From contig JAMXLG010000324.1 of NCBI GenBank assembly GCA_024281135.1, positions 1 through 10,197 of the forward strand: a stretch of 10,197 nt of DNA, written 5' to 3'. Below the pieces are notes generated by a model that had not been told where the DNA came from, ran no database searches, and was given only the letters and a program-made list of their open reading frames with translations. This document shows positions 1-7,360 of this stretch, in pieces. The DNA comes from Vulcanimicrobiia bacterium. GTDB taxonomy: Bacteria > Eremiobacterota > Eremiobacteria > Baltobacterales > Baltobacteraceae. The translations under genes were made by a program, and so were the position numbers. Position 1 is the first letter of the stretch. Each line of letters begins with the position of its first letter.

Positions 1-562
1 CGCCGAAGAACGGAATGAACCCGAGATGCGTCGTCACGAACGGACCGAACGCATTTGCGATCCACGGCACGAGAACGACGAGTCCCCATAGTCCGTAGAC
101 CACTGACGGAATACCAGCCATCAATTCGACAAGCGCATTCGCGAGCGGGCGAATCGCACGCGGCACGCGATAGACGAGCGAGAGCGCTACCATAAGCGAG
201 AGCGGCACCGCAATGACCATCGTGCACACCGCGCTCAATACGGATCCGAAGATGAACACAAGCGCACCGAACGATGCTCCCGGCGGTCCGGCAAAGCCAT
301 TGCGTGTCGTCACGCCGCTGCCGTACTGATTGCCGATGTTCCAAATCGGACTCGTGAAAAATTCGAGTCCGTTGAATCTGATCGCCGGATACGCGTACGC
401 GACCAGAAAGAACAGCATCAGGAAAATAATCGCAAAGCTCAGGATCGCTGCGAGCGCGGTGACGACGCGCAGCACCATCTGAGCGCTGATTCGTTGAAGT
501 GCAGCAGGGGATACCGCTTGCGCGGTATCCCCACTTCCGACTGCCATGTTGGCTGTAGCCAT
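1..562 (-). CDS. pstC: Phosphate ABC transporter permease PstC (3' part beyond window)
   Basis: This is the inner-membrane permease of the Pst high-affinity phosphate importer, which pairs with PstA and is powered by PstB. About 187 N-terminal residues lie in the window. Reading the minus strand gives a cytoplasmic N-terminus, a first membrane helix at about residues 33-57, a second near 100-125, and the PstC/PstA hallmark segment MAGIPSVVYGLWGL at about 155-170. The first ATG (562) lies 9 bp after the pstS stop, which indicates a co-transcribed pair. Its ribosome-binding site is weak (TAGGT-like). In-frame ATGs at 547 and 478 are alternatives. Starting at 478 would still retain the first membrane helix and would place the large hairpin at 496-537 outside the coding region. 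The family call is firm; the exact start is not. Confidence 0.93.
   Translation of the reverse strand, partial: MATANMAVGSGDTAQAVSPAALQRISAQMVLRVVTALAAILSFAIIFLMLFFLVAYAYPAIRFNGLEFFTSPIWNIGNQYGSGVTTRNGFAGPPGASFGALVFIFGSVLSAVCTMVIAVPLSLMVALSLVYRVPRAIRPLANALVELMAGIPSVVYGLWGLVVLVPWIANAFGPFVTTHLGFIPFFG
496..537 (-). promoter_or_regulatory. Extended inverted repeat at the pstS-pstC junction
   Basis: A perfect 10-bp inverted repeat (508-517 against 522-531; 11 bp if 507 and 532 pair) encloses a 4-base loop. In the pst transcript the loop reads GCAA, a GNRA tetraloop. Just outside, 496-501 (gaagtg) pairs perfectly with 532-537 (cacttc), leaving a 6-base bulge on one side at 502-507. No T-tract follows in the transcript direction, so it is not an ordinary intrinsic terminator. 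It could protect the upstream pstS message from 3' decay, or lower pstC expression relative to pstS, a common need because binding protein exceeds permease. Whether it is coding (pstC start 562) or untranslated (start 478) is unresolved. Confidence 0.75.
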
Positions 563-571
563 GCTACCTAC

Positions 572-1627
572 TTATTGGATCTTGGCGACCTGTGCCTGGC
601 TAAGTTTGACGATTGATGCCGGCAGCGGGAGGAAGTGGACGGCTCCGAGATACTTCTCGTTCTGCCCCGTCGTCAGCGCCCAGTTGAGGAACTTCTTAAG
701 TTCAGCAGCCTTGGCACTGTCCGCTTGCTTCGGGTTGATGATCGCATATTCGTAGTTGATGATCGGGTACGAATTCTCACCAGGAGCGAAGATCAGCGAG
801 ATGCGTTCGTCGCCCGGCGTCGCCTTATCCGTAGCAGCAGCGGCTGCCGAGATCGTGGCGCCCGTCGGAAGAACGAACTTGCCCGCTTGGTTTTGCAGCG
901 CGGCAAAGCCAAGGCCCGCTTTTTCCGTTTGATTCAGAAAGCTAACACCGATGTAGGCAACGGAGTACTTGGCGTTTTGCGCGGTTTGGACCATGCCCGG
1001 ATTGCCGGTTGCACCGACTGCGCTACCGACCGACGGCCAGCTGATCGTCGTGCCGTATCCCGGGCCGTTCGCCCACGACGGCGTCGACTTTGAGAGGAAC
1101 TGCGTGAAGATGAACGTGTCGCCCGAGCCGTCAGCGCGGTGGATCGGCACGATCCCTTGGTGCGGAAGCTTCGACGCAAGCGCTTTGTTGATGTCCTTGA
1201 TCTTCGAGTCATCCCAGAACTTGATTTCGCCCGAGTAGATACCGGCGAGAACGGGACCCGAAAGATTGAGGTGTTGGCTGGTCGGAATTTCCGGAATGTT
1301 GTAATTGATTTGCTGCGCCGAGATCGCGAGCGGGATGTTGAGCATCGGATTGCTCTTCATTTGTCCATCTGGAAGATACGCATCCGAAGCGCCGATTTGC
1401 GCAACGCCGGCGATTGATTGTGAAATGCCGGTGCCGCTGCCGGTTCCTTGAGTAGTGATCTGAACGTCGCCGTGTTCTCTCTGATAATCGGCGACCCAGA
1501 GATTCATGAGTGGGTATAACAGCGTCGAACCGGTCTCTAGCAGGTTCGTCGCGGCGAATGCACGTCCGGCTACTCCGCCAGACGCGAGCAACAGCGCGGC
1601 GAGTGCCAGCGCAAGGGTCTTACGCAT
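572..1627 (-). CDS. pstS: Phosphate ABC transporter substrate-binding protein PstS
   Basis: This is the periplasmic phosphate-binding protein that delivers phosphate to PstCA. It is 351 residues long, normal for the family. Residues 1-25 form a Sec signal peptide (MRK, hydrophobic core, then AFA before Ala26) with no lipobox cysteine, so it is a soluble periplasmic form. Phosphate-contact motifs are present: TGST at 32-35, the GTGSGTG loop at 61-67 leading into GASD at 79-82, and RADGSGDTF further on, matching the Arg-Ser-Gly-Thr ligand segment of E. coli PstS. I chose the ATG at 1627 because AGGAG (1638-1642) precedes it at good spacing and the signal peptide then begins normally. An upstream in-frame ATG at 1666 would add 13 unlikely residues. 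pstC follows after 9 bp. Confidence 0.96.
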   Translation of the reverse strand: MRKTLALALAALLLASGGVAGRAFAATNLLETGSTLLYPLMNLWVADYQREHGDVQITTQGTGSGTGISQSIAGVAQIGASDAYLPDGQMKSNPMLNIPLAISAQQINYNIPEIPTSQHLNLSGPVLAGIYSGEIKFWDDSKIKDINKALASKLPHQGIVPIHRADGSGDTFIFTQFLSKSTPSWANGPGYGTTISWPSVGSAVGATGNPGMVQTAQNAKYSVAYIGVSFLNQTEKAGLGFAALQNQAGKFVLPTGATISAAAAATDKATPGDERISLIFAPGENSYPIINYEYAIINPKQADSAKAAELKKFLNWALTTGQNEKYLGAVHFLPLPASIVKLSQAQVAKIQ

Positions 1628-1637
1628 CAAAAACTGA

Positions 1638-1642
1638 CTCCT
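1638..1642 (-). promoter_or_regulatory. Ribosome-binding site of pstS
   Basis: AGGAG on the minus strand, 10 bases before the ATG at 1627. It decides this start over the in-frame ATG at 1666. Confidence 0.8.
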
Positions 1643-1644
1643 AT

Positions 1645-1677
1645 AGCAAAGAGCTGCTACGAGCACAAAGCTCCTAC
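1645..1677 (-). repeat. Imperfect tandem repeat in the pstS leader
   Basis: Two 16-base copies (1645-1660 and 1662-1677) agree at 13 of 16 positions, with a period of 17 bases. On the pst strand they read GTAGGAGCTTTGTGCT and GTAGCAGCTCTTTGCT. They lie immediately upstream of the pstS ribosome-binding site. The farther copy contains its own AGGAG. They could be a protein-binding repeat or a remnant of local duplication; function is unknown. Confidence 0.5.
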
Positions 1678-1722
1678 CGTGCTATGGTGCGGCGTCCCGA
1701 ACTAAAGTGACTTTAAAAACGT

Positions 1723-1758
1723 CTTATGAAGTTCTTAATATTGAGACCTTTCTGACAA
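1723..1758 (-). promoter_or_regulatory. Candidate Pho-box-like repeat and -10 element for pstS
   Basis: On the minus strand, TTGTCAG (1752-1758) and GTCTCAA (1741-1747) are spaced with an 11-base period. This is the geometry of the PhoB box (two CTGTCAT-like heptamers 4 bases apart), with 5 of 7 and 4 of 7 consensus matches. Twelve bases downstream lies CATAAG (1723-1728), 4 of 6 to a sigma-70 -10 element, the spacing expected of a PhoB-activated promoter. That would leave a pstS leader of roughly 90 bases. Each match alone is weak; the geometry plus location is what makes it worth recording. Confidence 0.3.
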
Positions 1759-1828
1759 GTCGCAACATTCGAAGCATCACGCTCGTTATCTAAGGATCGA
1801 TCCCGCTTATAGCGAATCGGCGTCCTTT

Positions 1829-3556
1829 ATGCCCGAAACCGCCCCCATGACGAGCCTGCCCGAGCTGCGCCACACAGCGGCGCACGTCCTTGCGTATGCC
1901 GTCCAGGACCTTTTTCCGGAAGCCAAGCCAACCATAGGCCCCGCGATCGAAAACGGATTCTACTACGACTTCGACCGTGAGCGTCCGTTCACGCCGGAGG
2001 ATCTCGAACGTCTCGAAACGCGCATGCGCGAGATCGTCGCCGCCAACTATGAGATGACCGGCGAGCAGGTCACCCGCGACGAAGCCATCGAGCGCTTCAA
2101 AAACAATCCTTATAAGGTAGAGATCGCGCGAGAAATCCCGGCGGACGAGCCGATCACGCTTTACACGATCGGCGAGTTCACTGACCTCTGCCGGGGCGGC
2201 CACGCGCACACGACGGGCGAAATCGGCGCACTGAAGCTGCTCAACGTAGCGGGCGCTTACTGGCGCGGTGACGAGCACAACGCGATGCTCCAGCGCATCT
2301 ATGGAACGGCGTGGTACGACCAGAGCGAGCTCGACAGCTATCTGAACCAAATCGAGGAAGCGCAAAAGCGCGACCATCGCAAACTCGGTGTGGAACTCGA
2401 TCTCTTCTCGATCGAAGACGACGCAGGCGCCGGGCTCGTCTTTTGGCATCCGAAGGGCGCAATAGTGCGCGGTATCATCGAGCAATTCATCCGCGAGGGT
2501 TTACGCGATCGTGGATACGAGCCGGTCGTCACGCCGCACGTCGTAAGCGAAAAACTCTACGAGATTTCGGGACACCTCGAAAACTACGCGCACGGCATGT
2601 TCGGTCCGCTTGAAGTCGAGGAGCAACGCTTCCGTCTCAAGCCGATGAACTGCCCGGGCCACATTCTCATCTATCGCAGCCGACAGCACAGTTATCGTGA
2701 ATTACCGATTCGGTATTCCGAATTCGGCACGGTATATCGGTACGAGCGTTCCGGCGTCATGCACGGACTTACACGCGTGCGCGGATTCACGCAAGACGAC
2801 GCGCACTTATTTTGCACGCCCGAACAGTTGCAAGGCGAATTCGAACAGACGCTCGATGAGGCGTTGCGTTTGATGAAAGCCTTCGGCTTCACCGATTTCG
2901 AGTATTTTCTCTCGACGCGCGAACCCGCGCAGCGCCTCGCAACGGATTCTATTGCCGAAGACGCGATCCGCAGAGCGCTCGAGCGATACGGACTCGACTA
3001 TTCCATCGATGAAGGCGGCGGCGCGTTTTACGGACCGAAACTCGACATCAACGTACGCGACGCAATCGGCCGCAAATGGCAACTCGGCACGGTGCAAGTC
3101 GACTTCGTGCTCCCGCAGCGTTTCGACCTGAAATATCGCGGTGCCGACGGCGCTGACCACACGCCGGTCATGATTCATCGCGCGCTTGCCGGCTCGCTCG
3201 AACGCTTTTTCGCCATTCTCGTCGAACACTATGGCGGTGCATTTCCCGCTTGGCTTGCGCCGATTCAAGCGGTCGTAGCGCCGATCTCCGAGCATCAGCT
3301 CGAATATGCAAGAGAAGTTGGTGCCCGCTTGCAGGGTATGGGCTTCCGCGCGCAGGTTGACGAGAGCAATGAGAAGCTGGGGTATAAAATCCGGCACTGG
3401 AAGACGCAGAAAGTGCCGTACATTCTCGTCGTCGGAAAACAAGAAGCTGCCGACGGTACGGTGAACGTAAACGAGCGCGGCATCGAAGAGAAGCGAACCG
3501 TTTCTGTTGCCGGCTTTACCGAAGAACTCCGTCGAAAGGTCGACGCCCGCGAATGA
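1829..3556 (+). CDS. thrS: Threonyl-tRNA synthetase (no TGS domain)
   Basis: It charges tRNA-Thr with threonine in the cytoplasm and edits mischarged Ser-tRNA. At 575 residues it is about 65 shorter than E. coli ThrRS, because the N-terminal TGS domain is absent: the protein opens straight into the editing domain. Editing-site residues are present: HTAAH (His15, His19) and CRGGH (Cys121, His125). The class II core shows the zinc ligands Cys275 (MNCPGH), His326 (DDAHLF) and His450 (MIHRAL), motif 2 (RYERSG...HGLTRVRGFTQ) and motif 3 (HRALAGSLERF). An anticodon-binding domain occupies about 470-575. An in-frame TGA at 1742 and the lack of earlier start codons exclude a hidden TGS extension. There is no clear ribosome-binding site; ATG 1847 is an alternative start. 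The stop overlaps the next gene by 4 bp. Confidence 0.97.
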   Translation: MPETAPMTSLPELRHTAAHVLAYAVQDLFPEAKPTIGPAIENGFYYDFDRERPFTPEDLERLETRMREIVAANYEMTGEQVTRDEAIERFKNNPYKVEIAREIPADEPITLYTIGEFTDLCRGGHAHTTGEIGALKLLNVAGAYWRGDEHNAMLQRIYGTAWYDQSELDSYLNQIEEAQKRDHRKLGVELDLFSIEDDAGAGLVFWHPKGAIVRGIIEQFIREGLRDRGYEPVVTPHVVSEKLYEISGHLENYAHGMFGPLEVEEQRFRLKPMNCPGHILIYRSRQHSYRELPIRYSEFGTVYRYERSGVMHGLTRVRGFTQDDAHLFCTPEQLQGEFEQTLDEALRLMKAFGFTDFEYFLSTREPAQRLATDSIAEDAIRRALERYGLDYSIDEGGGAFYGPKLDINVRDAIGRKWQLGTVQVDFVLPQRFDLKYRGADGADHTPVMIHRALAGSLERFFAILVEHYGGAFPAWLAPIQAVVAPISEHQLEYAREVGARLQGMGFRAQVDESNEKLGYKIRHWKTQKVPYILVVGKQEAADGTVNVNERGIEEKRTVSVAGFTEELRRKVDARE

Positions 3557-4524
3557 AACGTTTCACTCTGAGCTTGTCGATGGGCGTGCTCGCATTAAGC
3601 CTCGCTGCGTGTCAAGGCAGTTTTGGTTCCGGCGGAACTGAAGCGCCCGGCGGAATGGGTCCGCCGATCAATCCGCAAGCCGCGCAGCAGAATCCGATGA
3701 ATCCAAACGGCATGCCAAGTGCATCGCCGCAAGCGATGGTCACCGCTGGCCCGAACGGTTTCACGACGTTCGCCTTCAGCGACGCGCCGACGAGCGGTCT
3801 CGAGTGCCCGCAGGATCAAGGCTTCTCGTGCATGCTTCGTCTCAACGTCCCCGCCGACAACGACAAATCGAAATCGAAGTCGTCCGCGTCGGCGTCATCG
3901 TCAGCATCGCCGTCGCCTTCCGGTTCGGCGAGTCCGAACGACCCTTCAGACATCGGTATGGGACCGATCGTGTCGCCGGCACCGGACGCTTCCACATCGC
4001 CGGGCGCGAGCGCCTCGCCCTACGCAAGCGCGTCGCCCGACGCGGGGCCGCACATTATGCTCGCATCTTCCGCATTGCCGAAAGATGCACCGAAGATGGT
4101 GAACCCGGATCCGAAGGCCGTCGCGACCGTTGCGCTGATGAGCATCCGGCTGAAAACCGACGCTGATGAAATACTCCAAGGAAAAGCTATTGCGGAGTTC
4201 ACGCTGCCGAAAGAGCAAATCGGCGGACGCGGCTTTGCCGTTCAGCTTTTCCACGAACAAGTGAAAAAGAAGAAAACCACGGACGATTTTATCGGGAACT
4301 ACGCCGACTCGAAGATCAAAGATCAGACGTTGCGCTTTGAGTTGACGATGCCGAAACTGCAAGTGAAAAAAGATGAGACGTGGCTACTCGTGCTGTACGG
4401 AGATGAGCTTCCGAGCGCGAGTGCGTCGCCAGGTGCAAGCGCATTGCCCGATGCGGGCGCATCGCCTGCCGAAAGTCCGTCTCCGGGAGTGAGCGCTTCA
4501 CCGGCCGCCAGCACCCATCCGTGA
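3553..4524 (+). CDS. Ala/Ser/Pro-rich lipoprotein of unknown function
   Basis: I recognise no named family. The 323-residue protein begins with a lipoprotein signal (lipobox LAAC, lipidated Cys20), so it should be anchored on the periplasmic side. A Gly/Pro/Asn/Gln-rich linker (about 22-65) is followed by a short segment with Cys84 and Cys93, which could form a disulphide. Next come a low-complexity Ser/Ala/Pro stretch (about 106-165), a more ordered beta-like domain rich in Lys (about 186-286), and a second Ser/Ala/Pro tail (about 287-323). The low-complexity DNA contains an 18-base near-repeat (4006-4023 and 4024-4041, encoding ASASPY/ASASPD). Its ATG overlaps the thrS stop (ATGA) and its stop overlaps the next start (GTGA), implying translational coupling on both sides. 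The tails probably act as flexible spacers through the cell envelope. Confidence 0.85.
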   Translation: MKRFTLSLSMGVLALSLAACQGSFGSGGTEAPGGMGPPINPQAAQQNPMNPNGMPSASPQAMVTAGPNGFTTFAFSDAPTSGLECPQDQGFSCMLRLNVPADNDKSKSKSSASASSSASPSPSGSASPNDPSDIGMGPIVSPAPDASTSPGASASPYASASPDAGPHIMLASSALPKDAPKMVNPDPKAVATVALMSIRLKTDADEILQGKAIAEFTLPKEQIGGRGFAVQLFHEQVKKKKTTDDFIGNYADSKIKDQTLRFELTMPKLQVKKDETWLLVLYGDELPSASASPGASALPDAGASPAESPSPGVSASPAASTHP

Positions 4525-5756
4525 CGCCCGCGGCGAGGAAAACCTTCGTCGCGAGCTTCCTAGGATGGACGCTCGACGCATACGACTTCTTCCTCGTCAT
4601 CGTCGTCGTCCCACATCTCGCAACTGATTTCAATCGCTCGGTCGCAGATGTCGCGCTTGCGGTAACACTCACGCTTGCGTTGCGTCCGCTCGGCGCGCTG
4701 ATCTTCGGCTGGTTCGCCGACAAATACGGCCGACGCACGCCGCTGATGGTCGACATCGCGCTGTACTCGGTGATAGAGTTGCTCACCGCATTCTCTCCGA
4801 ATTTTACCGTGTTCCTCATCTTGCGCGCCATTTTTGGCATTGCGATGGGCGGTGAATGGGGCCTCGGTGCCGCGCTTGCGATGGAATCCTTGCCGGCGGA
4901 GCGCCGCGGAATCTTCTCGGGAATTCTGCAAGAGGGATACGCCGTCGGCAATTTGCTTGCCGGCGTTACGCTCTGGCTTTTTTTTGAACGCATCGGTTGG
5001 CGCGGCATGTTCATCATCGGCGCACTTCCGGCATTCTTGATTTTCTACATTCGCACGCAGGTTCCGGAATCGCCGGTGTGGCTGTTACATGCGAACGAAC
5101 GCCTCGCCGTCAAGGGCGATGTCCTGCTCGACAGTCTGCGCCGTTTCTGGCCGCTATTTCTTTATGGCGTTTTCTTCATGGCATCGTTCAACTTCATGTC
5201 GCACGGTACCCAAGATCCATACGCGACGTTCCTTACGAAACAGCACGGATTCACGCCGGCGCTCGTCGGCCAAATCAACACGGTCGCCGCGATCGGTGCA
5301 ATTTGCGGTGGCATCTTCTTCGGCTGGCTTTCGCAGCGTATCGGACGCCGCATCTGCATCGTTATTTGCGCCGTTCTTGGTGCGTTCGTAATTCCGATCT
5401 GGGCCTTCAGCACTACTATCGCCATGCTAATGCTCGGCGGATTCGTGATGCAATTCATGGTGCAGGGTGCATGGGGCGTGATTCCCGCCCACTTGAATGA
5501 AATCGCTCCATCATTGGCGCGTGGAACGTTCCCCGGTTTCGTCTATCAGTTCGGAAACCTTATTGCATCAGGAACGCTGCAAATCATCGCCATCCTCGCC
5601 GCAACGACGTTTGCAACCGCGCAAGGCCCGAACTACGCGCGAGCAATGTCCTCGTTCATGATCGTCATCTTTGTCGCCGTCGCGCTCCTAACGCTCATCG
5701 GAATCGCAGTCCGCCCCGAACGCCGTAACGAGTCATTCGCTACCGTGTCATCCTGA
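4521..5756 (+). CDS. Jen-like MFS monocarboxylate:proton symporter (SHS family)
   Basis: A 411-residue, 12-helix major facilitator protein of the inner membrane. It has the MFS A-motif between helices 2 and 3 (GWFADKYGRR, residues 63-72) and its second-half echo GWLSQRIGRR. Asp20 lies in helix 1 (GWTLDAYDFF). Residues 224-236 read NFMSHGTQDPYAT, an exact match to the Jen signature NXX[S/T]HX[S/T]QDXXXT, known to matter for substrate binding in yeast Jen1 lactate permease. HLNEIAP followed by RGTFPGFVYQFGN near the C-terminal half is also Jen-like. Likely substrates are lactate, pyruvate or similar short carboxylates; sialic acid (NanT branch of the same family) is less likely. The start is GTG at 4521, overlapping the lipoprotein stop by 4 bp. 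It converges on the next gene with a 5-bp gap. Confidence 0.9.
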   Translation: MTPAARKTFVASFLGWTLDAYDFFLVIVVVPHLATDFNRSVADVALAVTLTLALRPLGALIFGWFADKYGRRTPLMVDIALYSVIELLTAFSPNFTVFLILRAIFGIAMGGEWGLGAALAMESLPAERRGIFSGILQEGYAVGNLLAGVTLWLFFERIGWRGMFIIGALPAFLIFYIRTQVPESPVWLLHANERLAVKGDVLLDSLRRFWPLFLYGVFFMASFNFMSHGTQDPYATFLTKQHGFTPALVGQINTVAAIGAICGGIFFGWLSQRIGRRICIVICAVLGAFVIPIWAFSTTIAMLMLGGFVMQFMVQGAWGVIPAHLNEIAPSLARGTFPGFVYQFGNLIASGTLQIIAILAATTFATAQGPNYARAMSSFMIVIFVAVALLTLIGIAVRPERRNESFATVSS

Positions 5757-5761
5757 GCGTT

Positions 5762-7360
5762 TCACTTCGAGGACACGCGGAAGAGTCCGTAGTCGTTCCA
5801 GTCAGACGGAAACGGCACGCGTTGCAGCGAGTATCCTGGGTGCACGCGGAACGCATCGAGCGTCGCCGGCGACGGAATCAGAAGAAAGTCCGTATGACCT
5901 GACGGTAACGGGAACGGCGGCGCGCTTGCAAACAACAAAAATGTCGTGCTGGGCGGAAAGTAATGACTCATTTCCAGCACCACCGGGTTCGGGTTCAGAC
6001 CAGCCATCACGAGCGGCGAATCTCCCGCAGAGACGGTGCGCGCTATGAACGCGGAGGGAATGTCATGATTATCCCACCATGCGCTCGCGGACGAATTTAT
6101 TGCCGTTGACACGGTCGTGATCGCCAAAACGACGCAGAACGCTGCGAACCACGAAGCGTGAAGCCGTCCGTTCAAAATGAGTTTGCGCCCAAGGAAGATC
6201 GCCACCGACGCGAGCACTGCAAACCAAAGCGGAATCAGATAGCGTGCGACGGTCGATCCGTGCCCATGCGTCACGATATCCAGGGCAAGTGCTGCAACGG
6301 TAATCGGGATCGCGAGCGTCGCCAAAAACGATGCCGTTTGCCGGCTTTCATCGCGTTGCACTCGATAGCACGCGTAAGCGAGAAAGATTGCCGCAACGGC
6401 GGCAACTGGCGCGAGCCACTTGTTGTTGAATTCCGCGTCGAAGAGAACCGACGCAACGTTGAAATACCATTGCTTCGCCCACGCGCGCAACGTCACCGAT
6501 GTATCCGTCCATCCGAGGTCCTTCGCAATTGCATGGTGTCCGGTCGCCGCGATGACGATCCACGGGACAAACGCGACGATCGCACCGGCGGCCGCGATCC
6601 CGAAGGACACAGCGCGTGCGCGGTCACGACGGTACCAAAGAAGTACGTACGCGGCGTGACCGGCCAATACAAAGAGACTCAAGAGATCGGTATATAACGC
6701 AAGCGCAATCGCCACGCCGTACCATATCCAAGCGCGCGGTTTATTGTTGCGAACCGCTCGCAAAAGCAGAGCCGAACTAACGGCAATCAGTGCTACCCAG
6801 AGACTATATTGCCGCGCCTGTCCGCCGTAGGTGACGAAAAATGGTGAAAGCGCCATGAGCGCAGCACCTGCGCCGGCAACGACGACATCTTCCGTCAACT
6901 CGAAGCAGAACCAGAACATTGCAGCAATGGCCGCGACGCCGAACAGAAGCGCCGGGATCCGAAGCGAGGCGATCGAGCTTCCCGCCACTTGCGCCCACTC
7001 GCGGTCGAGCACATAGAACAGCGGCGTTATTTGAGGCTCTTCGTCCGCCAGCCCGGTTACCGTGGCCGTCATCGGTTCGGACGGATCCACGCGTTGAAAC
7101 CGCAGAATCTGCTCGAGCGAGTACGTCCGGCCATCGAAGAGGGTGCGTACTTCTGCGAGTGTGTGCCCGGAAACGCGCAGCGCGGTTACGCTTTCATCAG
7201 CTTTGACTTTTCGTCTCTCGACGTGTTCGAGGCGGAAGAAGATACCGGCCAGGATCGCAATTGCAACGAGGATCCAGAACACGCGAGCGCCGCTTTTGGC
7301 AGAACCATTCTTCAGAATAGAATGCCCCCATTGGTGTCTGCACCCCGAACGTACCCACAT
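5762..7360 (-). CDS. GT39/ArnT-like membrane glycosyltransferase
   Basis: A multi-helix inner-membrane protein of about 532 residues resembling the PMT/ArnT superfamily, which moves sugars from polyprenyl-phosphate carriers to acceptors on the outer face. After helix 1 (about 28-45) comes an acidic pair in the first periplasmic loop (KADES, Asp55-Glu56), the position of the catalytic acid in this fold. An EEP...PLFYVL segment and the helix-leading QARQYSLW motif, typical of GT39-like proteins, follow. Further helices run to about 420, with a soluble C-terminal part. I chose ATG 7360 because AGGA lies 11 bases upstream; extending to 7483 would run into the divergent dehydrogenase gene and adds residues unlike a membrane protein. 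Donor and acceptor cannot be told from sequence. The closest alternative is an uncharacterised GT-C protein of the same fold. Confidence 0.82.
   Translation of the reverse strand: MWVRSGCRHQWGHSILKNGSAKSGARVFWILVAIAILAGIFFRLEHVERRKVKADESVTALRVSGHTLAEVRTLFDGRTYSLEQILRFQRVDPSEPMTATVTGLADEEPQITPLFYVLDREWAQVAGSSIASLRIPALLFGVAAIAAMFWFCFELTEDVVVAGAGAALMALSPFFVTYGGQARQYSLWVALIAVSSALLLRAVRNNKPRAWIWYGVAIALALYTDLLSLFVLAGHAAYVLLWYRRDRARAVSFGIAAAGAIVAFVPWIVIAATGHHAIAKDLGWTDTSVTLRAWAKQWYFNVASVLFDAEFNNKWLAPVAAVAAIFLAYACYRVQRDESRQTASFLATLAIPITVAALALDIVTHGHGSTVARYLIPLWFAVLASVAIFLGRKLILNGRLHASWFAAFCVVLAITTVSTAINSSASAWWDNHDIPSAFIARTVSAGDSPLVMAGLNPNPVVLEMSHYFPPSTTFLLFASAPPFPLPSGHTDFLLIPSPATLDAFRVHPGYSLQRVPFPSDWNDYGLFRVSSK

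Noticed and set aside
507..532. Intrinsic terminator after pstS
   Set aside because: The stem is strong but no T-run follows in the transcript direction.
1628..1828. T-box or other riboswitch upstream of thrS
   Set aside because: No AGGGTGGNACCGCG-like motif or antiterminator/terminator pair is visible, and the possible leader is short.
1790..2485. 231-residue open frame antisense to thrS
   Set aside because: It lies wholly within a well-supported gene, shows no family motif, and long antisense frames are expected at this GC content.
4316..5017. 233-residue open frame antisense to the lipoprotein and transporter
   Set aside because: The sequence is basic and Ser-rich with no domain; it is a shadow of the transporter frame.
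6158..6697. 179-residue open frame antisense to the glycosyltransferase
   Set aside because: Arg-rich composition without motifs, and the real gene on the other strand has clear membrane helices.
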